Shown here: piece by piece, positions 7,746-14,760 of the stretch | Position numbering within the stretch: the stretch's first letter is position 1 | Layout: each line of letters begins with the position of its first letter | Assembly (NCBI GenBank): GCA_947630195.1 | Contig: CANRGQ010000008.1 | Coordinates: 1 to 27,749, forward strand | Reading direction: 5' to 3' | DNA length: 27,749 bases | Origin: an uncultured Bacilli bacterium | GTDB lineage: Bacteria > Bacillota_I > Bacilli_A > RF39 > UBA660 | The notes under the pieces: model-generated | Databases searched by the model: none | Told to the model about the DNA's origin: nothing | What the model saw: only the letters and a program-made list of their open reading frames with translations | Translations under genes and position numbers: made by a program

Positions 7746-9332
7746 CTAATATATCTTTGTTATATCTTTATGAGTTTCACTATCACTATAATCAATCTTT
7801 ATTTTATCATCACTACCCAAGTAAGGTAGACGGTATCTATCGACAGTTACATTCGCCACATACAATTCATCATTATTATCAATTATATAGTAGTAAGTAT
7901 TACCTTCAATTACGACGGCTTTAATAGATTTAATCGTGATTTCTTTTTCGGTTTCGACACTTCCGGTATGTAAAGATTCTCCTAAGTATTTTTCCGCCGC
8001 AGCTTCAATACCAAGGGAAGCATCACTAACCACTACTTTTTGATAATCTTCCACATCAATAAAGGCATACATCTTAACAAGACCAGCATTATCTTTTAAA
8101 CTTAATAAATAAGTTGGCTTATTATTTAAGTTAATTAAAAGTGGGAAGGAAGCATCATAACCTTTTTCTTGAACTAATCCTTCAGCTGAAGCCATCGCAC
8201 TAAATTCTTCGGCTCCCGGCGCTAAATAATAATTCGTTTCTTTCGTTCTTAAATTAACTAAAACAAATCCTAAATTAGATTCATCAGATGATACGGAAGT
8301 AATTCCGGTATATAAATAAACGTCATCATCCATAACTAAATAATTATAACCTTCCGTAGTATTAATAACATCTCTTTGACCAAAGATAGAGTTAAAGAAA
8401 CCATTTCGATATTCACCCCAGTTATCCACTTGTTCAATGATAAGGTCCGCACTATAAACGTGATCTACCCAAGTTGGGACATCTTCTACCTTATATTTTT
8501 CACTCTTACCAGTTACTGGATCTAAGATAACAACACCTGTTATCTCTTTCTTTAAACCAACCCCAACATATTTAACGGTTGGCACAATCCAATAAGGATT
8601 ACCTTCATTATCTACTTCAAATGAGGCTTCATCAAATATCGTGGTTGGATATTGGAGTCTTAAGTGTCTATCTAAATTTTCAAAAAAATAGGCACTTGGC
8701 ATATAACGCATCCCTTTAGATAGTTCTTCTAAAGATGCACTACCAGTTACAGAGTTAACCATGATGTATCCTTTAATACCATCTTTCCGATTGGTAAAAT
8801 ATTTAATAATATCGGCATATTCTAAAGGAGTAACTCTCACAATATCATTATTATAATTTATTTGGGTATATACATCACTTACATAAAATTGGCTAACCCA
8901 ACTTGTAAATTCACCCATCTTCCGGTCTCCTAATTTTTGACTACTTTCTTTGTCAATTAAAGGAGTTTTTGTAAAATCAACAGGTTTAACATCATTTACA
9001 AATTCACTATTGGTAGCAACTGTTATTCTTTCGCTATAACTACGAGCATTAAACAAAGGACTTAATATAAAGTTAACAACAATAATAAGACCAAATACCC
9101 CAATTACTCCAAAGAATAGATAATTTAAAATTTTATTATCTAAATAAATTCTTCCCCTTCTTACAAAGCCTTCCAATGTCGCAAAAAATCTCACAATAAC
9201 AAAGAAAACTAAAATCATTATCGCATAAGTATAAAATAGAGGACTACTTAAGTTAATGGGTGGAAGTACAAAATAATAAGTAACTAGTGCAAAAACTAAA
9301 GTAGCTACAGAGGTAATAACATTTCTTTTCAT
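7746..9332 (-). CDS. Large membrane protein of unknown function
   Basis: 528 aa. Three hydrophobic segments lie in the first ~110 residues (about 7-24, 35-52 and 73-92), with a basic loop, LEGFVRRGRIYLDNK, between the second and third. The remaining ~410 residues are a soluble, mostly beta-rich domain, probably outside the membrane. Notable stretches are GYIMVNSVTGSASLEEL, YPTTIFDEASFEVDNEGNPYW and VVILDPVTGKSEKY. I do not recognise a named family with certainty. Similar three-helix-plus-ectodomain proteins occur in clostridia, sometimes labelled CvpA-like. AAGGAA precedes the ATG, and a promoter lies at 9373-9401. It is followed immediately by prfB. Confidence 0.8.
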   Translation of the reverse strand: MKRNVITSVATLVFALVTYYFVLPPINLSSPLFYTYAIMILVFFVIVRFFATLEGFVRRGRIYLDNKILNYLFFGVIGVFGLIIVVNFILSPLFNARSYSERITVATNSEFVNDVKPVDFTKTPLIDKESSQKLGDRKMGEFTSWVSQFYVSDVYTQINYNNDIVRVTPLEYADIIKYFTNRKDGIKGYIMVNSVTGSASLEELSKGMRYMPSAYFFENLDRHLRLQYPTTIFDEASFEVDNEGNPYWIVPTVKYVGVGLKKEITGVVILDPVTGKSEKYKVEDVPTWVDHVYSADLIIEQVDNWGEYRNGFFNSIFGQRDVINTTEGYNYLVMDDDVYLYTGITSVSSDESNLGFVLVNLRTKETNYYLAPGAEEFSAMASAEGLVQEKGYDASFPLLINLNNKPTYLLSLKDNAGLVKMYAFIDVEDYQKVVVSDASLGIEAAAEKYLGESLHTGSVETEKEITIKSIKAVVIEGNTYYYIIDNNDELYVANVTVDRYRLPYLGSDDKIKIDYSDSETHKDITKIY

Positions 9333-9372
9333 TATATTCCTTCTTTCTTTTAAATATATGTAATCTATATTT

Positions 9373-9401
9373 AGTATATCAAAATATAATCTCTTAGTAA
9401 A
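9373..9401 (-). promoter_or_regulatory. Likely promoter of the large membrane-protein gene
   Basis: TTTACT (9396-9401), a 17-bp spacer and TATACT (9373-9378), about 40 bases upstream of the start at 9332. Confidence 0.5.
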
Positions 9402-9417
9402 TTTATTTCAATAATTA

Positions 9418-10365
9418 TTATAAACTATTTATTTTATTTTTATTTATTAATTCAAATGTTGTTATAAAAACTTTATTATTAATAATTTGTCTTATAACAT
9501 ACTTATCCTTTTCTTTAACAATTAAAATTCCTTCTGTACTCTTATGATTTTCTTTTTTTATATTATTATCAATATAATCCATATAAAATTTAATTTGTCC
9601 TAAATGTTCTGGTTTAAATTCTTCGTTTTTAATTTCCACAACAACATAACCATTAATTTCAATATTAAAAAACAATAAATCAATTTTAAAAGTTTTATTA
9701 TTTATTCTTAGAGGATATTCATGACCTACTAAAGCAAATGAACTTCCTAGTTCCATGAATCTATTTTCTACAAGTTCTATTAATAATTTATGGATTGCTT
9801 TTTCGTTTAGATTAGTCATATTATTATCAGCTTCTAATATTATAGGATCTTTTATCATATCTTTTAATGTTAAAGGATTATTGTTATTATTATCTATTAA
9901 TTTTATATTATTTTTATCAGCATAAGATAATCTATCAAAAGATTTGTTTTTAATTTCTTTTCTAAGTTCTCTACTTGATAAATTATTAAGTATAACTTGA
10001 TTAATGTAATAATTTCTCTCGTTCTCATTTTTAATTGATAATAAAATAATATACATAGTCCATGATAATTTGGGTTTCACTGAAACCCAAATTGGAAATG
10101 TTTGATAGAATTGGCGCATTCTTCTTAAATTACGTGCATCATAACCACTTCCATAATTCAAAGAAAACTCTTTCGACCATTTATTAATTAATTCATTACC
10201 ATATTTAGCTCTTTTTTCTCCGCCTTGGGCTTCCACAAGTAATTTGCCAATATTCCATTTAGTCAATAAATCTTCATAATTGTTTTTGATTTCTCTAACT
10301 ATTTTATTTGCTTCGTTGTTTTCAATTAAACTTCTTATTTCTTGTAAATATTTTTCTTCTTGCAT
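9418..10365 (-). CDS. YhcG-like protein: DUF1016 N-terminal domain plus PD-(D/E)XK nuclease domain
   Basis: 315 aa. The N-terminal half carries the DUF1016 pattern (KWNIGKLLVEAQGGEKRAKYG, GSGYDARNLRRMRQFY, KLSWTMY). The C-terminal half is a PD-(D/E)XK fold: the D of FKIDLLFFN and the E-x-K of VVEIKNEEF are the expected catalytic residues, followed by the QIKFYMDYID helix. Homologues are often found near restriction or other accessory genes and are thought to act on DNA; the substrate is not established. The ATG follows GGAGAG. The upstream region holds two phased Spo0A boxes arranged like the spoIIG promoter. A perfect 27-bp palindrome lies within the coding region. Confidence 0.88.
   Translation of the reverse strand: MQEEKYLQEIRSLIENNEANKIVREIKNNYEDLLTKWNIGKLLVEAQGGEKRAKYGNELINKWSKEFSLNYGSGYDARNLRRMRQFYQTFPIWVSVKPKLSWTMYIILLSIKNENERNYYINQVILNNLSSRELRKEIKNKSFDRLSYADKNNIKLIDNNNNNPLTLKDMIKDPIILEADNNMTNLNEKAIHKLLIELVENRFMELGSSFALVGHEYPLRINNKTFKIDLLFFNIEINGYVVVEIKNEEFKPEHLGQIKFYMDYIDNNIKKENHKSTEGILIVKEKDKYVIRQIINNKVFITTFELINKNKINSL
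10067..10093. repeat. Perfect 27-bp palindrome inside the yhcG-like gene
   Basis: Two 13-base arms (10067-10079 and 10081-10093) are exact inverse complements around one central base; each arm contains TTTGGGTTTCA or its complement. The palindrome codes for IWVSVKPKL at the DUF1016 motif. Confidence 0.95.
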
Positions 10366-10391
10366 CTATAATCTCTCCTTTTTGAGAATAT

Positions 10392-10435
10392 ATAATAGCA
10401 CTTAGATTTTAAATAATTTGTCAAATGGTGTCGAA
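10392..10435 (-). promoter_or_regulatory. Putative Spo0A-controlled promoter of the yhcG-like gene
   Basis: Two Spo0A boxes in the same orientation lie exactly 10 bp apart: TTTGTCAAA (10417-10425, perfect) and GGTGTCGAA (10427-10435, 7 of 9). The complement of the first supplies a consensus -35, TTGACA (10419-10424), separated by 21 bp from TATTAT (10392-10397), which carries an extended TGC. The over-long spacer with a Spo0A box on the -35 is the layout known for spoIIG. Confidence 0.6.
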
Positions 10436-10440
10436 CGAAG

Positions 10441-10488
10441 AAAAAAATTAAAAAAAGAGTAAAAACACTTAATTATGTTTCTACCCTT
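10441..10488 (-). terminator. Rho-independent terminator of the thioredoxin-like gene
   Basis: A 13-bp stem with two G-U pairs on the minus strand (10476-10488 with 10455-10467), an 8-base loop and a T-rich tail. It lies 20 bases after the stop at 10508. Confidence 0.85.
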
Positions 10489-10507
10489 AAATAAATATTT
10501 AAATTAA

Positions 10508-11191
10508 TTATTTCTTTTTACTTTTTTTATTCTTTTTAGATACAATTGTGTATCCCCCAACAAAGACTACAACAACACCAGCAAAGGACCCTAGAATAAT
10601 TAAAGCTTTAGTGCCATCAAGTGATGAGTCAACTTTTTTTAATTCTTGAGTCTCACCATATCCAGACTCTTGTTGTTCTTTTTGTCTTTCTAACATTTCA
10701 ATCCAAGCCTCTTTGGCATCTTCAGCTTTAGTGGTTTCTTCAGAATCAACATATCCTTCAACACAACCATCTTTGCCTTTAGTTATACATGCAACTATAT
10801 CTTTGTCACCTTTTTCATAAGCTTCATCAATAACACTTTCAAGTTCTGTTGAATAAGCATTCGCAGCATATAAATCGGAAATAACTACTAAAGGAGTTCC
10901 ATTATAAGATGCATTAGTAAAACCAATTTTGTTATATGCACTAGCAACTTTAACCCCTAAAATAAAGTCACTTCCGGGAATCCATGTTGAATGATCTTCA
11001 AATAATTCCTTTTTAATTAATTCAAATTTTTTGTTATAAGATGAAAGTCCTGTTAAATATTCTTCTTCATATTCACAATAAGGACATCCTCCTGCCACAA
11101 ACATATAAACTTTTACTTTATCTTTAGCACTAACTTCTAAAGGAATTAACACTAACATAAAAGCTAAAATTGCTACTATTAATTTTTTCAT
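10508..11191 (-). CDS. Membrane-tethered thioredoxin-like protein
   Basis: 227 aa. A signal peptide (MKKLIVAILAFMLVLIPLEVSA) leads into a thioredoxin-like strand and active-site motif, VYMFVAGGCPYCEYEEEYL. A cis-Pro-like TPLVVISD stretch follows near the end of that domain, then a charged linker with one further Cys pair (CITKGKDGC), a C-terminal membrane helix (ALIILGSFAGVVVVFVGGYTI) and a lysine-rich cytoplasmic tail. It therefore sits on the outer face of the membrane and may handle disulphides of exported proteins; the substrate is unknown. The ATG at 11191 has GGAGG nine bases upstream. An upstream TTG (11239) would precede the signal peptide and lies in the promoter region. Confidence 0.85.
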   Translation of the reverse strand: MKKLIVAILAFMLVLIPLEVSAKDKVKVYMFVAGGCPYCEYEEEYLTGLSSYNKKFELIKKELFEDHSTWIPGSDFILGVKVASAYNKIGFTNASYNGTPLVVISDLYAANAYSTELESVIDEAYEKGDKDIVACITKGKDGCVEGYVDSEETTKAEDAKEAWIEMLERQKEQQESGYGETQELKKVDSSLDGTKALIILGSFAGVVVVFVGGYTIVSKKNKKSKKK

Positions 11192-11207
11192 TCCAATTAC
11201 CTCCACA

Positions 11208-11257
11208 TAAAATATATCATTTTTCCACATATTTCGCAATAAATTTGCTTATTTTTA
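11208..11257 (-). repeat. Promoter-bearing direct repeat, copy 1
   Basis: Nearly the same ~45 bp occurs here and at 11702-11748. On the minus strand it reads TTGCGA, 17 bp, TATATT, a plausible promoter for the thioredoxin-like gene, and it also carries a small GCAA/TTGC hairpin. The copies differ at only a few bases. Confidence 0.75.
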
Positions 11258-11659
11258 TTTAATCAATTTTCTTTCCAAACAATAAGGAATTACTTCATTC
11301 TTTAAAGTATTAGAAAGAATTTCTTTTCCTATACTACTTTCATACCATAAAAACTTTTCTATTTCATCTGATATTAACAATTCTCCTTCTAACATACCAT
11401 TATATATAAAAACATAAAAATGAATCGGTGTTTTTCCATCAGAAGTAGCAATTTCATCAAATTCTAAAACTTTTTCAAATTTCGTTTCATCGAAAATTGC
11501 TTCATTACCTAATTCTTCATGACATTCCCTAATCGCGGCTTGCAAAGGGGTTTCTCCATCTTCAACTCTTCCGCCAATCATTTGATATGTTGGTCTTTTT
11601 CTTGGTTTATCAATTAATAATTTTTCATCTTTAAAAAACATAGTTCCTACAACATTCAT
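11255..11659 (-). CDS. Nudix hydrolase
   Basis: 134 aa, the usual length for a single-domain Nudix enzyme. The Nudix box is complete apart from its last position: G-x5-E-x7-R-E-x2-E-E-x-G, read in GRVEDGETPLQAAIRECHEELG. These enzymes cleave nucleoside diphosphates linked to another moiety, and the Glu residues of REcHEE bind Mg2+ or Mn2+. The substrate cannot be told from sequence. AAAGAGGT precedes the ATG. The gene sits between two copies of a repeated promoter segment, so it and the next gene probably have matched expression. Confidence 0.92.
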   Translation of the reverse strand: MNVVGTMFFKDEKLLIDKPRKRPTYQMIGGRVEDGETPLQAAIRECHEELGNEAIFDETKFEKVLEFDEIATSDGKTPIHFYVFIYNGMLEGELLISDEIEKFLWYESSIGKEILSNTLKNEVIPYCLERKLIK

Positions 11660-11701
11660 TATATATACCTCTTTCTAATAATTTAATTAATTTTCTTATA
11701 A

Positions 11702-11748
11702 AATATATCATTTTTTTACATATTTCGCAATAAATTTGCTTATTTTTT
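11702..11748 (-). repeat. Promoter-bearing direct repeat, copy 2
   Basis: The same segment as at 11208-11257, again directly after a stop codon and upstream of a minus-strand gene (Nudix hydrolase). It carries TTGCGA, 17 bp, TATATT. Confidence 0.75.
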
Positions 11749-13164
11749 ATCTAAAATTCGGGCCATTTCAACTCCTGATGCCGATGCCATCATAAGACCT
11801 CTTGTCATACCTCCACCATCACCAATAGAGTATAACCCTTTAATACTTGTTTCAAAATTCCGGTCAATTACCACTTGATTACTATAGAATTTAATTTCGG
11901 GAGCATATAGTAAGTTTTCTGGATTAGCAAAGCCTTCCACAATCTTATCCATATCTCTTATAAAGGCTAGGATATCTGTCATAGTCCGGTAACCTAAAGC
12001 GAATGTAATATCCCCAGCGACTGCACTTTTTAAAGTTGGTTTAATTGGGTTAGTTTTTAACTCTTCTTCCCAAGTTCTTTTACCTCGGTAGATATCTCCC
12101 AGTCTTTGTACCACAATATTGCCATTTCCAAGTTCATTTAAATTTTGGGCAATATTTCTTCCATATTCAATAGGTTTTGAGAAAGGATAATTAAAGTGAT
12201 GGGATACTAAAATCGCTAAATTAGTATTGGTACTTTTTTTATCTTTATAAGAGTGACCATTAACTAAACTTAAATTGTTATCATATACTTCACTCGAAAC
12301 AAACCCACTAGGATTTTGACAGAAAGTTCTTACCTTATCTTTAAAAGGACTAGGTCGTCCAATAAATTTACCTTCATACATATATTTATTGATTTTTTCC
12401 ATAACTTTATCACTTAACTCATAACGAACCCCAATATCCACAATTCCAGCTTCCGTTTTTATATCGTGTTTCTCACACATATTAACAAGCCAATTAGCCC
12501 CTTTTCTACCAACGGCTACTATAACATTATCTGCATAAATTATTTCTTCTTTATCAGTAGTTCCCGACTTTCTTACCTTAACCCCTTTAGCAGTCCCATC
12601 TTCAATTACTAAATCTGTAACAGTGGTATTAAACATTAAATCAACACCGGCTTCTTCTAAATAATCTTCTAATTTTTTATATAGTTCATGAGCTTTTTCG
12701 GTTCCTAAATGTCTTATCGGAATATCGATTAAAGTAAGTCCTTCTTTTTTAGCTTTATTTTTAATTTTACTAACTTCTTCCTTATATTCAATACCTTCAA
12801 GTTTCGTATCGGCTCCAAACTTTAAATAAATACTATCAGTATAATCAATTAATTTTTTCGTTTCTTCAACGCCAATATATTTATGTAAGTTACCTCCGAC
12901 ATAAAAATCTTCATCTTCTTTATTATACAAAGATAATTTACCATCAGAGAAAGCTCCAGCCCCACTAAAACCACTAGTTATATTACAAAAAGGCTTACAT
13001 TTCACACACTTACCAATCTTTTCAATCGGACAAGTTCGCTCTTCTACTCTTTTTCCTTGTTCAATCAATAAAACCTTTTTATCACTTTTTAAATTTAATA
13101 ACTCATAAGCCATAAAAATGGCTCCTGGTCCCATGCCTATGGCTATTACATCATATTTTTGCAT
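11740..13164 (-). CDS. FAD-dependent oxidoreductase (COG2509-like)
   Basis: 474 aa. It starts with a dinucleotide-binding fold, YDVIAIGMGPGAIFMAYELL (GxGxxA form), and ends with the typical second FAD motif, GLYSIGDGGGMTRGLMMASASGVEMA. Between them is a cysteine cluster, RTCPIEKIGKCVKCKPFCNITSGFSGAGAFSDGKLSLY, characteristic of the uncharacterised FAD-dependent dehydrogenases grouped as COG2509. The cysteines may bind a metal or act in redox chemistry; substrate unknown. The frame runs upstream to 13218, but that part lies in the promoter (-35 at 13213-13218). The ATG at 13164, with AAGGAAG eight bases upstream, places the nucleotide-binding strand at the N-terminus as expected. Confidence 0.9.
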   Translation of the reverse strand: MQKYDVIAIGMGPGAIFMAYELLNLKSDKKVLLIEQGKRVEERTCPIEKIGKCVKCKPFCNITSGFSGAGAFSDGKLSLYNKEDEDFYVGGNLHKYIGVEETKKLIDYTDSIYLKFGADTKLEGIEYKEEVSKIKNKAKKEGLTLIDIPIRHLGTEKAHELYKKLEDYLEEAGVDLMFNTTVTDLVIEDGTAKGVKVRKSGTTDKEEIIYADNVIVAVGRKGANWLVNMCEKHDIKTEAGIVDIGVRYELSDKVMEKINKYMYEGKFIGRPSPFKDKVRTFCQNPSGFVSSEVYDNNLSLVNGHSYKDKKSTNTNLAILVSHHFNYPFSKPIEYGRNIAQNLNELGNGNIVVQRLGDIYRGKRTWEEELKTNPIKPTLKSAVAGDITFALGYRTMTDILAFIRDMDKIVEGFANPENLLYAPEIKFYSNQVVIDRNFETSIKGLYSIGDGGGMTRGLMMASASGVEMARILDKK

Positions 13165-13189
13165 TACCGCTACTTCCTTTACCAATATA

Positions 13190-13218
13190 ATTATATAATG
13201 AAATAGATTATTATTCAA
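13190..13218 (-). promoter_or_regulatory. Sigma-A-type promoter of the FAD oxidoreductase gene
   Basis: TTGAAT (13213-13218), a 17-bp spacer and a consensus TATAAT (13190-13195), just downstream of the spo0A terminator. Confidence 0.7.
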
Positions 13219-13225
13219 ACAATTT

Positions 13226-13246
13226 AAAAAGGAAGAGGCATCTTCC
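13226..13246 (-). terminator. Rho-independent terminator of spo0A
   Basis: A perfect 6-bp stem, GGAAGA/TCTTCC (13231-13236 with 13241-13246), a 4-base loop and a run of five T on the minus strand, immediately after the spo0A stop. Confidence 0.88.
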
Positions 13247-14004
13247 TAATCATACACTAAATTATTTTCAATTCTAATTCTATCCGCAATGGTAGTTAAA
13301 TACTCCGCATTCGTTGGTTTATCTCTATTCACATTTAAACTATGACCAAAGATACTTTCCATTAAATTCATGTCTCCCCTCGTCCAACTAACTTCAATTG
13401 CATGTCTAATGGCTCTTTCCACTCTTGTGGTGGTTGTATTATATTTATGGGCAATGGTTGGATATATATCTTTAGTTATATAAGCAAGTCCATGACTATC
13501 ATTATAAACCATCATAATTCCATCTTTTATATATTGATAACCTCTAATATGCGATGGAATCCCTAATTTATGTAATAAATCCGTTATAATTCTTTCTTGA
13601 TTAAATAATTTACTTCTATTATTCATCCTGTAATCAATACTTAAAATTCTTTTTTCTAAAGCTAAATAATTAATTGGCTTTAGCATATAATATGTAATTC
13701 CATAATTATTGGCTTCTTCTAAAATATTTTCATCTTTATAAGAAGTCATAATAATAACATTTTTATTTATCCTTCTTCTTTCCATTTCACTTAAGATAAA
13801 TAAACCATCTAGGCCCGGAATAATTAAATCCATTAAAATAATATCTACTTCTTTATTATGATTAATGATATACTCTAATCCTTCCTCACCATTTTCTTTA
13901 CAAGCTACTACTTTAATTACTTCATGACTACTGAAATACTTCTCGATGTCATTAGTTACTGATTTATTACTATCAATAACTAAGACATTAATGTTAGTTT
14001 TCAC
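13246..14004 (-). CDS. spo0A: Sporulation master response regulator Spo0A
   Basis: Phosphorylated at the end of a kinase or phosphorelay chain, it binds Spo0A boxes to switch on early sporulation genes. 252 aa. The receiver domain (1-120) has the phospho-acceptor D59 in IILMDLIIPG, T87 and K109 (MLKPIN). The acidic pocket reads VIDSN, so the usual second acidic residue is Ser12. The C-terminal DNA-binding domain is highly typical: GIPSHIRGYQYIKDGI, YPTIAHKYNTTTTRVERAIRHAIEVSWTRG and NAEYLTTIADRIR. The start is GTG at 14004 with a modest AGAGAG upstream. It has its own promoter and terminator, and upstream lies an array of Spo0A boxes, so autoregulation is expected. Confidence 0.97.
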   Translation of the reverse strand: MKTNINVLVIDSNKSVTNDIEKYFSSHEVIKVVACKENGEEGLEYIINHNKEVDIILMDLIIPGLDGLFILSEMERRRINKNVIIMTSYKDENILEEANNYGITYYMLKPINYLALEKRILSIDYRMNNRSKLFNQERIITDLLHKLGIPSHIRGYQYIKDGIMMVYNDSHGLAYITKDIYPTIAHKYNTTTTRVERAIRHAIEVSWTRGDMNLMESIFGHSLNVNRDKPTNAEYLTTIADRIRIENNLVYD

Positions 14005-14054
14005 TATTTCACTCTCTTTCTTTCTATTAAAATTTTTGTACTGCTTGTAAATAC

Positions 14055-14083
14055 ATTATAAACCATTTTACAACAAAAATCTA
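14055..14083 (-). promoter_or_regulatory. Promoter of spo0A
   Basis: A consensus TATAAT lies at 14055-14060, with a weak -35 (TAGATT, 14078-14083) at 17 bp. The poor -35 next to an array of Spo0A boxes suggests activator dependence. Confidence 0.55.
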
Positions 14084-14091
14084 CAGAAAAA

Positions 14092-14140
14092 ATTGACAAG
14101 TTTTGTCAATCTATGTCAATGTTTGTCACATTTTGTCGAA
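14092..14140. promoter_or_regulatory. Array of five Spo0A boxes upstream of spo0A
   Basis: Plus-strand matches to TTTGTCRAA start at 14102 (TTTGTCAAT), 14112 (TATGTCAAT), 14122 (TTTGTCACA) and 14132 (TTTGTCGAA, perfect), spaced exactly 10 bp apart, one per helical turn. A fifth, on the opposite strand (CTTGTCAAT), lies at 14092-14100. Confidence 0.75.
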
Positions 14141-14144
14141 TATA

Positions 14145-14690
14145 TTAATAATATTCTCTTATTAAGCTTCTTTTCTTACCAAAATCCTCTATTTTTGGCC
14201 TATTTAAATTCATTATTTCTTGATAACAAATCTCCACAATTTCTTTTAAAGGCACTTCAAATTTAATATCAACACCAAGTTTTCCCATATATAAAGAACC
14301 TAAGTTATGACTTAAGATAAAGAATTTTAAATAAGTAATAAATCTTTCGTATTCTTCACTTGTTACCATATTTTCTAAATAAAACTTTGGAAAAGGAATT
14401 TTTTGCAAAGTAAAGACCGCTGCCCCATTCCGATTCGTTACCGTATATTCACTATTATATTTAACACTTTCATCAAAATCTTCTAAATTCCATCTTTCAC
14501 AAAAAAGAATAAGCATTCGGGGGAGTATTTCAGTCGTAAAGTATTCTTCATTAGAAAGAGAACTTTCTACTTTCCTTTCTAATAATTTTTGTTTAATTTC
14601 TTGATAAGTGACACTAGTATCAATATCTTCCTTATCATTAACCACATTTTTAATATGATTAAATATTACTCCTACTTCAGACACTTCCAT
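14145..14690 (-). CDS. Hypothetical protein
   Basis: 181 aa; family not recognised. Soluble, with no signal peptide or membrane helix. It has a helical N-terminus (VGVIFNHIKNVVNDKEDIDT), a central stretch, YFTTEILPRMLILFCERWNLEDFDESVKYNSEYTVT, and a C-terminal helical part ending in RPKIEDFGKKRSLIREYY. GGGAGG lies only three bases before the ATG at 14690 and nine before the in-frame GTG at 14684, so the latter may be used. It has its own promoter. Its stop lies five bases from the Spo0A-box array that precedes spo0A, so the array sits exactly in the gap between these two genes. Confidence 0.75.
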   Translation of the reverse strand: MEVSEVGVIFNHIKNVVNDKEDIDTSVTYQEIKQKLLERKVESSLSNEEYFTTEILPRMLILFCERWNLEDFDESVKYNSEYTVTNRNGAAVFTLQKIPFPKFYLENMVTSEEYERFITYLKFFILSHNLGSLYMGKLGVDIKFEVPLKEIVEICYQEIMNLNRPKIEDFGKKRSLIREYY

Positions 14691-14714
14691 ATACCTCCCA
14701 TACTACCTACCATA

Positions 14715-14743
14715 AGTATATCGTATTAAATAATTTGACACAA
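14715..14743 (-). promoter_or_regulatory. Possible promoter of the 181-aa gene at 14690
   Basis: TTGTGT (14738-14743), a 17-bp spacer and TATACT (14715-14720), about 25 bases upstream of the start. Confidence 0.45.
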
Positions 14744-14760
14744 GCAAAATAGACTATTTC

